Below are positions 34,038 through 43,921 of a stretch of DNA of 64,000 bases, piece by piece. Made by a program: the position numbers and the translations under genes. The notes under the pieces were generated by a model. That model searched no databases and was not told the origin of the DNA. It saw only the letters and a list, made by a program, of their open reading frames with translations. Source of the DNA: Bacillus sp. SORGH_AS_0510 (GTDB lineage Bacteria; Bacillota; Bacilli; Bacillales; Cytobacillaceae); NCBI RefSeq assembly GCF_030818775.1, contig NZ_JAUTAU010000001.1, positions 3,352,001 through 3,416,000 of the forward strand, written 5' to 3'. Every line of letters starts with the position of its first letter. Within the stretch, counting starts at the first letter, position 1.

Positions 34038-34745
34038 TTAAAATCCAGTAAAGCCACCAAACATGCTTTGGAAGATAATAATAATTTTTGTCATCCAGTC
34101 AAAGAAAAGTACAATCCCCATGATGATCATAATGTATCCGCCGATTTTAACAATCTTGCCACTGTTCTTGCGAATCCATTGCATCTTTCCAACAAAGAAC
34201 GATAAGATTAAGAACGGTATGGCAAACCCTAATGAATAGGCTGTCATGTATAAAACACCTGATCCAGGATTAGAGCCTGCAAGCAGAATAACTGATGATA
34301 AAATAGGTCCAGTACAAGGCGTCCATCCAGCGGCAAAGGCCATCCCAATTAGGACGGAACCAATAAATCCAGAAGGTCGATTTTTAAACTCTAACTTGCG
34401 ATCTTTCATTAAAAATTCCGGTTTAATAATACCAACAATCATGAGTCCAAAGAATACAATAAATATTCCACCGAGCTGGCGAATTAAATCTTTGTACTCA
34501 TAAAAGAAACGGCCAATAAAGGAAGTCCCGAAACCAATGGCTATGAAAATAGCCGAAAAACCTAAAAGGAAAAAGATCGTATGTAGAAGACTTCTCTTTT
34601 GAAGCATAGCATTTTCGGTTTTTAATTCACCAACAGACATGCCCGTGATATAAGACAAAAATGCAGGATAAAGCGGTAAACAGCATGGTGAGATAAAACT
34701 TAAAAATCCGGCACCAAGGGCTATAAATATATTTATATCCGTCAT
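34038..34745 (-). CDS. ccdA: Cytochrome c biogenesis protein CcdA
   Basis: 235 residues, six membrane helices. The conserved half-repeats carry the redox cysteines: [16 protein letters not shown] in the first and [12 protein letters not shown] in the second. CcdA passes reducing equivalents from cytoplasmic thioredoxin across the membrane to keep apocytochrome c and spore-cortex thiol proteins reduced. It is followed in the same direction by ccdC. Confidence 0.93.
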   Translation of the reverse strand: MTDINIFIALGAGFLSFISPCCLPLYPAFLSYITGMSVGELKTENAMLQKRSLLHTIFFLLGFSAIFIAIGFGTSFIGRFFYEYKDLIRQLGGIFIVFFGLMIVGIIKPEFLMKDRKLEFKNRPSGFIGSVLIGMAFAAGWTPCTGPILSSVILLAGSNPGSGVLYMTAYSLGFAIPFLILSFFVGKMQWIRKNSGKIVKIGGYIMIIMGIVLFFDWMTKIIIIFQSMFGGFTGF

Positions 34746-34909
34746 ATTAACACTCCCACTATAGTCGATACCTCTTCATTCTAACAAATCTTTCAACCAA
34801 ATGATAATGATTAAACGTGAATATTTTGTGTCTCAATAGCACCGTTCCAAGATTCATTCATATTTTCCAACTAACACCTAAAATGTTGGATATTTATTTA
34901 CAAATCTCT

Positions 34910-34938
34910 TTGAAGTAATTTACATTATAGGTTATACT
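34910..34938 (+). promoter_or_regulatory. Promoter of the Spo0E-like gene
   Basis: TTGAAG (34910-34915), 17 bases, TATACT (34933-34938). Confidence 0.5.
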
Positions 34939-35023
34939 AGTAAAACAATGTCATTTTGGTAGACTTGTATCCAACTTACACTAAAACCAAAAACTAGGAG
35001 TTACTCCGGAAAGGACCTCGGCC

Positions 35024-35200
35024 GTGTTGAAACAGGAATTAATTGCCCTAATTGAAAAAAAGCGTGCTGAATTAATTCAAGTCGCAATAACAAACGGCTT
35101 GACTTCCTCCGCAGCAATTCGCTATAGTCAGGAACTTGATCATCTATTAAATGAATATAATAAAGTATATATAAAAAAAGTTCCATCATCGGCTTGTTAG
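35024..35200 (+). CDS. Spo0E-like Spo0A-P phosphatase
   Basis: 58 residues from GTG at 35024, with AAAGGA upstream (the next codon, TTG, is also a possible start). The product has the two-helix plan of the family: LIALIEKKRAELIQVAITNG, then IRYSQELDHLLNEYNK, in which SQELD is the Spo0E signature containing the catalytic Asp. These proteins dephosphorylate Spo0A-P and hold back sporulation, or act on related regulators. It lies between ccdA and the ABC exporter, close to where B. subtilis carries ynzD. Confidence 0.85.
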   Translation: MLKQELIALIEKKRAELIQVAITNGLTSSAAIRYSQELDHLLNEYNKVYIKKVPSSAC

Positions 35201-35238
35201 AGACAAGCACTTAACTAAAAAATTGACTTCTTAAATAG

Positions 35239-35266
35239 AAAAGCCTGGCGCACGCCAGGCTTTTTC
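35239..35266. terminator. Bidirectional terminator
   Basis: AAGCCTGGCG and CGCCAGGCTT form a near-perfect stem with T-runs on both strands, between the Spo0E-like gene and the ABC exporter operon. Confidence 0.85.
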
Positions 35267-35268
35267 TA

Positions 35269-37083
35269 TTAATTCACAACATCCTCCAGACGCTCCACTC
35301 CCCCATTTTGCAAGAGGAACATCTTGTGGTATAACCCACCCAAAGCCAACAGCTCTTGATGAGTCCCCCGTTCGACGATTTCCCCTTGATGAAGGACTAA
35401 GATTAAATCCGCATCCTGAATGGTGGATAACCGGTGGGCAATCGCGATCGTCGTCCGACCCTTTCGCATTTTCGCCAATGCCGTCTGAATCGCTTCTTCT
35501 GTTTCCGTATCAATATTGGCAGTAGCCTCATCGAGAACCAGTATTTTCGGATTGGCCGCAATCGTCCTTGCAAAGGCAATTAACTGGCGCTGGCCACTTG
35601 AAAAAGTAGAGCCTCTTTCCACTACTTTATGGTTGTATCCGTCATCTAGTTTTTCGATAAACGTATGCGCTTGAACAAATCGTGCTGCAGCTTCGACTTG
35701 TTCGTCTGTCATCCCTTCATTATGAAGACGAATATTATCCTTTACCGTTCCGTAAAACAGGAACGGATCCTGGAGTACAAGCCCCATCTTCTCTCTTAAT
35801 TCAGGCTTCGTAAAATCACGAATAGATGCGCCGTCAATTAAAATCTCCCCACGTTCGAATTCATAGAATCGCATCATAAGATTAATAATAGAACTCTTTC
35901 CGCTTCCTGTGTGTCCGACAAGAGCAACCGTTTCCCCTGGATTAGCGGTAAAGGTGATATCCTTCAAAACATCCCGTTTTCCATCGTAGGAAAAACTAAG
36001 ATTCCTAAACTCAATCCTTCCCTCATCAAGCGAAATTGTTTTTTCTTCCTTTTGTGAGGGAGCTAAATCTTCTTCATCTAATAGTTTAAATACACGCGAG
36101 CCCGCTACAATGGCTTGTTGATAGAGGGAGAGTCTCATCATCATTTGATTAACCGGCTCAAAGAATCGATCTAAATAATTGATAAATGCATAGATGACGC
36201 CGATTTCAACACTATGTTGAAAGGAAGTAATCCCGAAAAAGCTCAACACAAGAATTAAAGCAAAAGTATAAATAAGGTCAATTGCCGGTCTTAATAACAA
36301 GCCATCAATCTTGATATTTTTCATCCCTGCATTGTAATGCTTTTCGTTGATATCCCCAAACTCAGTACGAAGGCGTTTTTCCTGACGAAAGACTTGGATA
36401 ATGGACATTCCCTGTAATGATTCACTTAATTTCGCATTCAACTGGCTGAGTCTTTCCCGCATATCAAGATAGAATCGTGAGCTTAGTTTTCTATATAAAC
36501 TCATGACAAATATTAAGATCGGGAGAATAATGACACAAATGAACGCAAGCTTTACGTTTAAAATAAACATGGCAATAAATATTCCAGTGAGCAAGAAACC
36601 ACTTTGGATAAAGGTCGCAAGAACGGTAACAAACATATCCTTAATGGCTTCCGTATCATTCGTCACGCGAGACACAATGCTTCCTGCAGGCGTTTTATCA
36701 AAGTATCTTAACCCGAGTGCTTGAACCTTTGCAAAAACATCGATGCGAAGCTGCTGGATAATATATAAAGCAATTTCTTGGAATTTAACAAACTGAAAAA
36801 ATAGCAGGATTGCTTTTACCACTTGGATGCCCATGTAAACCGAACCAAGGACGAGTAATGGCTGAAACTCAAGCTTTCCTGGTGTTAAATAGTCATCAAT
36901 AAATATTTTAACAATAATGGGGAGAACGATATCTCCAATCGTTGTGAGTAATAATAAGACAAAAGCAACACTGATCATTTTCTTGTGTGGTTTGGTATAG
37001 GAAAGAAGGCGAAATAAGATTTTTCTTTGTTCCCGTTCTGATAATTGTATTTTTTCATCCATTTTAATGCCCTCCATGCTCAA
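35269..37083 (-). CDS. ABC exporter subunit, YknV-like
   Basis: 604 residues. Six membrane helices (~30-320) are followed by an ABC ATPase: Walker A GHTGSGKSS, signature SSGQRQ, Walker B ILVLDEATANID, H-loop AIAHRLS. With the upstream half-transporter, whose 3' end overlaps this start by 20 bases, it makes a heterodimeric exporter of the BmrCD/YknUV type. Lengths of 583 and 604 fit YknU/YknV best. Here the signature is SSGQ rather than LSGGQ, the common asymmetric partner. The substrate is unknown, probably drug-like. Confidence 0.9.
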   Translation of the reverse strand: MSMEGIKMDEKIQLSEREQRKILFRLLSYTKPHKKMISVAFVLLLLTTIGDIVLPIIVKIFIDDYLTPGKLEFQPLLVLGSVYMGIQVVKAILLFFQFVKFQEIALYIIQQLRIDVFAKVQALGLRYFDKTPAGSIVSRVTNDTEAIKDMFVTVLATFIQSGFLLTGIFIAMFILNVKLAFICVIILPILIFVMSLYRKLSSRFYLDMRERLSQLNAKLSESLQGMSIIQVFRQEKRLRTEFGDINEKHYNAGMKNIKIDGLLLRPAIDLIYTFALILVLSFFGITSFQHSVEIGVIYAFINYLDRFFEPVNQMMMRLSLYQQAIVAGSRVFKLLDEEDLAPSQKEEKTISLDEGRIEFRNLSFSYDGKRDVLKDITFTANPGETVALVGHTGSGKSSIINLMMRFYEFERGEILIDGASIRDFTKPELREKMGLVLQDPFLFYGTVKDNIRLHNEGMTDEQVEAAARFVQAHTFIEKLDDGYNHKVVERGSTFSSGQRQLIAFARTIAANPKILVLDEATANIDTETEEAIQTALAKMRKGRTTIAIAHRLSTIQDADLILVLHQGEIVERGTHQELLALGGLYHKMFLLQNGGVERLEDVVN

Positions 37084-38815
37084 CCAACTCTTCTAGCTGT
37101 TGGCGTAAATACATTTCCTTGTACCATCCATCATTCATCATCAATTCCTCATGCGTACCGCGTTCGATTACTCTTCCTTCATCCATGACAAGAATGAGAT
37201 TGGCGTGTTGAATAGCACTTAAACGATGGGATGTGATAATGGTTGTTTTCCCTTCACGATTCTCCCTTAATGATGTGAGAATCGCTTCCTCAGTTTTCGC
37301 ATCGACGGCAGATAATGAATCATCAAGAACCAAAACTTCGGGATTCATCAAGAGAGCACGTGCTATGGAAATCCGCTGTTTTTGTCCTCCCGATAAAGAC
37401 ACACCGCGTTCTCCAACAATCGTTTGATATCCATCCGTAAATTGAAGAATATCTTCATGGATATTGGCCAGTTTTGCCGCATTCCTAACCTCTAGCTCCG
37501 ATGCTGTAGGATTCGTAAAGGCAATATTTTCAGCAACGGTTGCCGAAAATAAGAAATGATCCTGTGGGACGTAGCCTATGGCTTCCCGCAATTTTTCCAG
37601 CTTGTAATTTTGCAGCTTTTCTCCGCCAAAAAGGATGTCACCTTTATATCCTTCAAACTCCCTAATCAGCAGCTTTAATAGAGTTGTTTTACCTGATCCT
37701 GTTTTGCCAACAATACCTAAGGTCTCCCCGGAAGATAGGGTAAAGACCACATCTTCTAAAATTGGTCTCAATTCCCCTGGATACGTAAATTCATCAATTT
37801 GATAATGAATATCCCCATATGGCACGATATCCAATGCTTCTTCCGAATCCGTTATCTCTACCCTTTCACTCAGTAGTGCTTTCACACGATCATAAGAGGC
37901 ACGGCCCCGTTCAACAATATTAAATAACCAGCCGAACGCAAGCATCGGCCACACCAATAATCCTAGATAGGTAGTAAACGAGATTAACTCCCCTATTGTT
38001 AGTTCCCCATTGATGACATACTTCGCTCCGAAGGCAATGGATAAAAAGAAAGAAATACCTACAATAATGGAAATCGTAGGGTCGTATAGTGAGTCGATCT
38101 TAGCCACAATAATATTTTTCTGCACCACATCTTCTGATTGTTTGCGGAAGTCTTCAATATCCTCTTGCTCTTGCCCAAACGTTTTGATGACCTTAATTCC
38201 AGTGATGCTTTCCTGCGTTTTATCGTTTAAGGAAGAAAATGCTTCTTGGGCTTTATAAAAACTCTTATGTAACATCGATCCAAACCAGCTGGTCAACATG
38301 GCCATGAAGGGCATAGGTATTAAACAAATCAAAGTTAATTTCCAGCTAATTGTAAAGGCCATGGCAATAATGACGAAGCCACCGGTAGAGAGGGAATCGA
38401 CTAAGGTCAGTACCCCCGCTCCCGCCGTCTGCTGGATCGCAGATAGGTCATTGGTTGCGTGTGCCATTAGATCTCCAATCCTGCTTTTTTGATAAAAAGA
38501 GGGAGACATTTTTGTAAAATGATGATATAAACGATTTCTCAAGATTTTGCTCAGTTTGACCGCTGACCCAAAAATTCGAATCCTCCAATAATACCGTAGG
38601 ACATACATCGAAATCCCTACCGCGATAAGAACCAGTACCCACTGAACTAGGATCCCCCTTGTCATCGTCCCTTCGTTGATATGGTCAGCAACTATTCCGA
38701 TAATTTTTGGCGGCACTAATTGCAGTACTGCGACAAGCATTAATAAAACAATGCCTGAAATATACGCCTTTTTCTCTTGCTTAAAAAACCAGCCTAATTC
38801 TAAAAATACTTTCAT
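37064..38815 (-). CDS. ABC exporter subunit, YknU-like
   Basis: 583 residues, beginning MKVFLELGWFFKQEKKAYIS. Six membrane helices lead to an ATPase with Walker A GKTGSGKTTL, a canonical LSGGQKQR signature, LVLDDSLSAVDAK (Asp in place of the catalytic Glu after Walker B) and SHRLS. The missing glutamate means one ATP site is degenerate, as in BmrC/TM287-type heterodimers. It is the first gene of the two-gene operon. Confidence 0.9.
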   Translation of the reverse strand: MKVFLELGWFFKQEKKAYISGIVLLMLVAVLQLVPPKIIGIVADHINEGTMTRGILVQWVLVLIAVGISMYVLRYYWRIRIFGSAVKLSKILRNRLYHHFTKMSPSFYQKSRIGDLMAHATNDLSAIQQTAGAGVLTLVDSLSTGGFVIIAMAFTISWKLTLICLIPMPFMAMLTSWFGSMLHKSFYKAQEAFSSLNDKTQESITGIKVIKTFGQEQEDIEDFRKQSEDVVQKNIIVAKIDSLYDPTISIIVGISFFLSIAFGAKYVINGELTIGELISFTTYLGLLVWPMLAFGWLFNIVERGRASYDRVKALLSERVEITDSEEALDIVPYGDIHYQIDEFTYPGELRPILEDVVFTLSSGETLGIVGKTGSGKTTLLKLLIREFEGYKGDILFGGEKLQNYKLEKLREAIGYVPQDHFLFSATVAENIAFTNPTASELEVRNAAKLANIHEDILQFTDGYQTIVGERGVSLSGGQKQRISIARALLMNPEVLVLDDSLSAVDAKTEEAILTSLRENREGKTTIITSHRLSAIQHANLILVMDEGRVIERGTHEELMMNDGWYKEMYLRQQLEELVEHGGH

Positions 38816-39035
38816 CCAACCGCCCCCAAAACACGTTAAAGTGACACACCTTCTGCAAATGGTTAAAAATATTACGAAATGCGAAGAAGTTTATTCCCGA
38901 GGTTTTATTTTATCAAATATTTACAAAATAATAAACATTTAGATAATATTCCTATCCATATAAAAAAGTACTCTAAAATAGAGTACCTCAACAAATTAAC
39001 TATAAAATGATAGCACTTGGGAGATAAAAGAAGGA

Positions 39036-39347
39036 TTATTCTTTTACCCATTTTCTTAGTTTTAGATAACTATTAAATCTGTTGTTGGCATGACAATTTG
39101 GACATTTGACGATAACCTCGAGATCAACGATTTGTTGAGATTCTTTATTCAGGACATTGCTAACCACTTTTTTATTTAAAGGAAATACTTGATCCGTCAA
39201 TTCACAAAACGGATACTGCTTTTTTAATTCTTCTACATCATTTTCTCCTCGAACAATCGCCACATACTGAATATCCGTTTCACAATATAGACATTCATTT
39301 TTACCAACCACCACGTTATCTAAACCTTCAATGACCTTCTGACTCAT
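39036..39347 (-). CDS. Small protein with two CxxC pairs
   Basis: 103 residues with CLYC near residue 19 and CPNCHANNRF near residue 85, which could form one zinc ribbon across the domain. Family not recognised. Ribosome-binding site GGAGGTGAT precedes ATG. It lies alone between the ABC operon and the ger operon. Confidence 0.65.
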   Translation of the reverse strand: MSQKVIEGLDNVVVGKNECLYCETDIQYVAIVRGENDVEELKKQYPFCELTDQVFPLNKKVVSNVLNKESQQIVDLEVIVKCPNCHANNRFNSYLKLRKWVKE

Positions 39348-39441
39348 AGCTGTATCACCTCCTATCCCTTACTAATAGTTAGACATGATAGAAGGTGGTT
39401 CCTGCTAATTTTTTTAAACATTTATTGAACTTTACAATCTA

Positions 39442-39600
39442 TTATTTCATGAAAACAAAGTATGGTGCCACTAAGATAAACAAAGTCATGAACATCATCA
39501 CTATCGAACCGTTTTTATTCTTATCTCTCCACAATGAAATGGAAAAAGCTCCACCGTATACTGCCATGAGGATAATCATAAACCATAAAGCAATTGTCAT
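39442..39600 (-). CDS. Small two-helix membrane protein of the ger operon
   Basis: 52 residues: MTIALWFMIILMAVYGGAFS, a charged turn WRDKNKNG, then a second helix ending LVAPYFVFMK. ATG lies one base after the GerC-type stop, with GAGGGA in the end of that gene, so it is translated with the operon. Small two-span D proteins (GerKD type) accompany some germinant receptors and tune their activity; this is a good candidate for one, by context and shape. Confidence 0.65.
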   Translation of the reverse strand: MTIALWFMIILMAVYGGAFSISLWRDKNKNGSIVMMFMTLFILVAPYFVFMK

Positions 39601-39601
39601 C

Positions 39602-40855
39602 TTAATCCCTCAATTTCTCAATATTCGGTACCTTTTCCTGTTTACCGAACTCTCCTAAGGTAATAGCTGCTTTTATTTCAACCCGTGCATCTGGATAAAC
39701 CTTCATCCAATCATATTTCTCATATTCAGGTATCGTTTTGAATTTCTTTCTCACTTCAGCAGACCACATAAATGGTTCCCCTTTAAACTGTGTTTGAGTT
39801 TTTTTCACAAAATCCTCAATTTTCCCAGAGACAACCTTCTCTAAATGCTTTTTTAAAATTTTCTTCTTTTCTTCATGTGCACCATAGTTAACCATACTAG
39901 GGTCAGATAAAATTTCGATGGTGAGCGGTAAAGTAACTTTTATTTTTGGAGGACCATGGTTAATATCTATTTCAATGTCATTGTTTTGTTTCTTAATTAC
40001 ACGAGCAGCTACTCTCTTTTTTTTATTAAAGGGATCTGGATAGGTTGTTAACACGTCATTTAACTCAGAGGTGTCGTCTAAAAGGACTGATATTCTCGTT
40101 TCCTGTCCTGTGATTTTCCCAATCATTTTTCCTTCTTTAAACACTGCCGCACCAATAAATTGTGTTTGATTGGATGTACCTTCTGTATCTATTTCTCCTG
40201 CGAGATATTCATCTTCATTTCCCCGTTTCTCCCCCTTTTGCAATTTAGTCGTTGCATACATCGCAAGAAATAAGTCTTCATCATTTTCTGTTACCCGAAA
40301 AAATCGATGGAGGTCAGAATCTGGAATTAGACCTGTTTCAATCCCTCTTGTTATCATAAATTGAAAGTACTTATGCGGTCTCGTTTCCAATTTAGGCTTA
40401 TTATTTGTAAAAAACACTCTTGGGTCTTCTTTTGAAACAATTAAATACGCGTCTCTTTTAATTTCTCTATCCTTTGTTGCATCATAAATATAGTGAATGA
40501 AATCCTTGTCACCAGCCAACTCTTCAGATACAACAAATACTCGTAAAAGGTCATAGGTCAATTCTCTTGCCACGATGGCATTTGCTGTATTTCGCGCGGT
40601 TATAAAATCATTAGCAGTAATAGTAATTATTTCACGTGCAGGTTCTTTAGATCCTGAACCGCTTTGCTGACTTCCTACTTCAGGATTGGCAATCAAAAAG
40701 GTAATATCAATCTTACTTGATTCGTGGTTCTTAGCCATACCCAATCCAATCACATAAGCCCTTTCCTCCAACTCCTTTTTATCCCAACATCCACAAAGCA
40801 ACAGAATCAATCCTATATATAGAATAAGTCTATGCATTATTCTTTTTAGTTTCAT
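39602..40855 (-). CDS. Ger(x)C germination receptor lipoprotein
   Basis: 417 residues from ATG 40855. The signal peptide ends in the lipobox LLCGC, then WDKKELEERAYVIGLGM, the family opening. The rest is the three-domain Ger(x)C fold (LETRPHKYFQFMITRGIETG). It is anchored to the spore inner membrane by diacylglycerol and joins the A and B subunits to sense nutrients. The start overlaps the end of the B gene by 26 bases. Confidence 0.9.
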   Translation of the reverse strand: MKLKRIMHRLILYIGLILLLCGCWDKKELEERAYVIGLGMAKNHESSKIDITFLIANPEVGSQQSGSGSKEPAREIITITANDFITARNTANAIVARELTYDLLRVFVVSEELAGDKDFIHYIYDATKDREIKRDAYLIVSKEDPRVFFTNNKPKLETRPHKYFQFMITRGIETGLIPDSDLHRFFRVTENDEDLFLAMYATTKLQKGEKRGNEDEYLAGEIDTEGTSNQTQFIGAAVFKEGKMIGKITGQETRISVLLDDTSELNDVLTTYPDPFNKKKRVAARVIKKQNNDIEIDINHGPPKIKVTLPLTIEILSDPSMVNYGAHEEKKKILKKHLEKVVSGKIEDFVKKTQTQFKGEPFMWSAEVRKKFKTIPEYEKYDWMKVYPDARVEIKAAITLGEFGKQEKVPNIEKLRD

Positions 40856-41942
40856 TTTTAAAATCACCCTTCAGCTTTGCAATACCCCAGAGTAGAATAG
40901 GAAAAATAATGAATATCGGGGTGAAAAGTTGGTACAATGGGTCTCTTAATTTAAAAATGGTGAATGATGGGGTCTCAGGTATCATACCTACAATTAAAAA
41001 TACACTAGCTAAAATAGGAATCGAATATTCAAACTGTTTTATTTTGAACAAATTCCCTAATAGGAGTGCATTTAAGTATAAATAAATAGAAAACCTCATT
41101 AAACTCGCAACAAGCCAGAAAGGAAAAAAGAAGGTATCAATGCTAGTAAGGAAATCCCCAATAGATAGATACCTAATTACTTCATGGAATGGATAAGTTA
41201 ACAAGCTCGCAGGGGCATAATCAAACATGAATAAGTAAAGAACAAAGGAGATGGGAATCTCAATCGTTAAAAAAGCTAAAGCGATCCATGAGCCTTTGGA
41301 AAAAACTTTTTTAGAAGTAAAAAATGGAAAGATTAAACTGATGAATAAAAAGTCGCCATATAGCGAGGTTTTTAACGTACCTTCAGTCATTACTTCTTTA
41401 AACCCTGGACCCCAGAATGGAAAAACAGCAAATGTATTAGCATCTTTAAGAATTAATAACAATCCCAGTAATAGCGTCCCTTTAACATAAAATAGTACAA
41501 TCCAAGACAAAGAAGTTAAATTTTGGATACCCTTCATTGCTGTATAAGCACATGCACCCATCAAAGCAATGAAAATGACGATCGTTGGGGTTTTTACAAA
41601 ATATAGAGTTGCAATAATATCTACATAGCTCCTAGAATCCACTGCGATAACCATTGAACCATATATCCAAAAGATAAAGGAAAGTAAAAAGCCTATATAT
41701 TTTCCGAATATACTAATATTAATATCATGCAGGTTTTTGGAATCATAATTGTTTAGTACTTTAATTAGAAAATATAATGGAATAACTGTAATGACACCAC
41801 CAATTAATGGTCCCATCCACGCAGCACTCTTCAAACTGTCAAAATATAGAGCGGGGGTACTATCAGAAAGTTTCACCCCAATAATCAAGAGCATGGTAGC
41901 GACATATTCTCTTATCCCAACTGTGCCATTCGACTGGTTCAT
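40830..41942 (-). CDS. Ger(x)B germination receptor, APC-type membrane protein
   Basis: 370 residues with ten membrane helices (PF03845). Motifs include VAYMLLIIG-like VATMLLIIGVKLSDSTPALY and WMGPLIGGVITVIPLYFL at the start, and FPFWLVASLMRFSIYLYLNA near 275. The B subunit carries the germinant-binding pocket in known receptors. The ligand cannot be predicted. The gene starts four bases after the A-subunit stop. Confidence 0.9.
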   Translation of the reverse strand: MNQSNGTVGIREYVATMLLIIGVKLSDSTPALYFDSLKSAAWMGPLIGGVITVIPLYFLIKVLNNYDSKNLHDINISIFGKYIGFLLSFIFWIYGSMVIAVDSRSYVDIIATLYFVKTPTIVIFIALMGACAYTAMKGIQNLTSLSWIVLFYVKGTLLLGLLLILKDANTFAVFPFWGPGFKEVMTEGTLKTSLYGDFLFISLIFPFFTSKKVFSKGSWIALAFLTIEIPISFVLYLFMFDYAPASLLTYPFHEVIRYLSIGDFLTSIDTFFFPFWLVASLMRFSIYLYLNALLLGNLFKIKQFEYSIPILASVFLIVGMIPETPSFTIFKLRDPLYQLFTPIFIIFPILLWGIAKLKGDFKNETKKNNA

Positions 41943-41945
41943 AGT

Positions 41946-43511
41946 TTACGTTGTGTCTCCCTTTTTTTCTAAATCCTTGGGCTTTAAGAAACCTGGCCTC
42001 CATCTTTCATTTTGCAAAAACCTTCTAAACACTGTATCCTGAGATGCTTTATATCTAGGAGTCATTGGAGCTAAATATGGAACTCCAAAGCTTCTGATTG
42101 AAACCATGTAGGACAACCCCATAACAAATACAATCACCATCCCATAAATTCCAAGAACGCCAGCAGCAATAATAAAGATAAATCTTATGATTCGAATCGC
42201 AAAATTGAAGCTAATATCGCTCACCGCAAAGGATGATAGACCACTTAGTGCAACCACAATAATCACTAGAGGACTGATAACGTTCGCCTCCACTGCTGCT
42301 TGTCCTAAAATTAACGCACCCACAATACCAATGGTGGGTCCTATTGGATTTGGCACTCGCAGACCGGCTTCACGGATTAATTCAAAGGCAATTTCCATAA
42401 TAAGAATTTCAATAAATGCTGGGAATGGGACTCTTTCCCTTGTTGATGATATTGCTAACAAAAGATCTGGTGGAATCATTTGAGCATGATAGTTAGTAAT
42501 TGAAATGTAAATGGCCGAAGTAAATAAGGCGATAAAGATAGCCATGCCTCGCAAGGCTCTTGTAAAGTTGCCAAACAAAAAACGTAAGTAATGCTCATCC
42601 GGTGTGTGAAAAAAGGCCCAAAATGTTGCAGGTACCACTAAACTGGCAGGTGAACTGTCCATTAATAATACAATATAACCATCTTGTATAAATGATGCCG
42701 CCCTATCAGGCTTTTCTGTATAGAGTGTGGTTGGGAACAACGACCCTTCTTTGTCCTCAATGTATTGTTCTAATATCCCTAGATTTTGAATTACATCTAC
42801 TTCAAATGATTGTAATCGTTTTTTTACCTTTTCTAATAAATCTGGATTAACTACATCATCTAAATATAGAATAAACACTTCACTGTTATTTTTCTTTGAA
42901 ACTGTTACAGATTCATTGATTAAACTTTCCGTTTTAAATTTTTTTCTAATTAAGGAGATATTATCGAAAACATTTTCAGTAAATCCCTCTTTAGGGCCTT
43001 TTAAAATTACTTCATTTTCAGCTTTTTCAATGTTTCTAGCTTTTATTTGGACCGTATCCATGGCAAAAGCAGTTGTATAATTATCTATAAATAATATTGT
43101 ATTTCCCCTATTAATTTCAGAAAGGACTTCCTTGAATGTAAATATCTTCCTTGTAGATTGATTAATAATAATTGATTCAATTTCTTTATTACTATCTGTG
43201 TTTGTTAGCAGTGGGGCAACAATGGATTTCTCAATATGTAAAGTGTCAACAATGGGAGCTAAGAATACTATACTTGCCTTTTTTCCTAATCCACCTATGA
43301 TAAATCCCCTAGTATTTATATCCTGGTTTTTCGGTGATTTATATATTTTTGTAATTGCTTCATTGTTTCTTATAAGCTCTCTGAATACTGAACTTTGTTT
43401 AAGTCTAATTAGTTCGTCAGAGTGGACATCTTCTATGTTTTCTTGTTGATTCGTTTGATTTAATTTGTTCCATAATTGTTTTAACAAATGAGACCACTCC
43501 ACTACCGCCAT
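41946..43511 (-). CDS. Ger(x)A germination receptor subunit
   Basis: 521 residues. A soluble N-terminal region (~1-290) has FIDNYTTAFAMDTV and the family motif LFPTTLYTEKPDRAASFIQD. Four to five membrane helices follow (PASLVVPATFWAFFHTPDEH; FEILIMEIAFELIREAGLRV-like IEILIMEIAFELIREAGLRV; PNPIGPTIGIVGALILGQAA). It is the pore-forming A subunit of a nutrient germinant receptor (PF03323) and the first gene of the operon A-B-C-D. Such operons are normally read by the forespore sigma factor G. Confidence 0.92.
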   Translation of the reverse strand: MAVVEWSHLLKQLWNKLNQTNQQENIEDVHSDELIRLKQSSVFRELIRNNEAITKIYKSPKNQDINTRGFIIGGLGKKASIVFLAPIVDTLHIEKSIVAPLLTNTDSNKEIESIIINQSTRKIFTFKEVLSEINRGNTILFIDNYTTAFAMDTVQIKARNIEKAENEVILKGPKEGFTENVFDNISLIRKKFKTESLINESVTVSKKNNSEVFILYLDDVVNPDLLEKVKKRLQSFEVDVIQNLGILEQYIEDKEGSLFPTTLYTEKPDRAASFIQDGYIVLLMDSSPASLVVPATFWAFFHTPDEHYLRFLFGNFTRALRGMAIFIALFTSAIYISITNYHAQMIPPDLLLAISSTRERVPFPAFIEILIMEIAFELIREAGLRVPNPIGPTIGIVGALILGQAAVEANVISPLVIIVVALSGLSSFAVSDISFNFAIRIIRFIFIIAAGVLGIYGMVIVFVMGLSYMVSIRSFGVPYLAPMTPRYKASQDTVFRRFLQNERWRPGFLKPKDLEKKGDTT

Positions 43512-43561
43512 TTATAATTAGTTTCTCATAACACAGACAAATTCATTCCTTTTTTAGGAAA

Positions 43562-43597
43562 TAAAAAAGAGAAGCGACCTGTAGGTCGTTTCTCTTA
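43562..43597 (-). terminator. Terminator of sirA-yneF
   Basis: GAGAAACGACC, loop TACA, GGTCGCTTCTC, then TTTTTTATTT on the minus strand. Confidence 0.8.
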
Positions 43598-43632
43598 TCT
43601 GTTAATGTATGTGCAAGATGTGCTTGTCCATC

Positions 43633-43848
43633 TTATTTGGATTGTTGTTTATTCATAGCAGACATCATTTGGTTGATCTTCTTTTGTGAAGGCTTCATAC
43701 CCATTTGCATCATCATCATTTTTAACATTTGCTCATTGATTGGCGGATTTTTCTTTAAGTAGCTCATCATATATTTGCGAGCAATGAAAAATCCTAGCGC
43801 TACACCAGCTACTAATGCTAGTATACCAACTAGAATGTACATACCCAT
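43633..43848 (-). CDS. yneF: YneF family membrane protein (UPF0154)
   Basis: 71 residues from ATG 43848, chosen for GGAGGAAG upstream. One N-terminal helix ([20 protein letters not shown]) precedes a conserved [20 protein letters not shown] segment. Length matches YneF (72). Function unknown. Confidence 0.9.
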   Translation of the reverse strand: MGMYILVGILALVAGVALGFFIARKYMMSYLKKNPPINEQMLKMMMMQMGMKPSQKKINQMMSAMNKQQSK

Positions 43849-43921
43849 TAAACTTCCTCCTTCATGTTGTCTATCATACAGTGTACTAAATAAAACGAAA
43901 TAAGACAATATTTCGTTTCAA

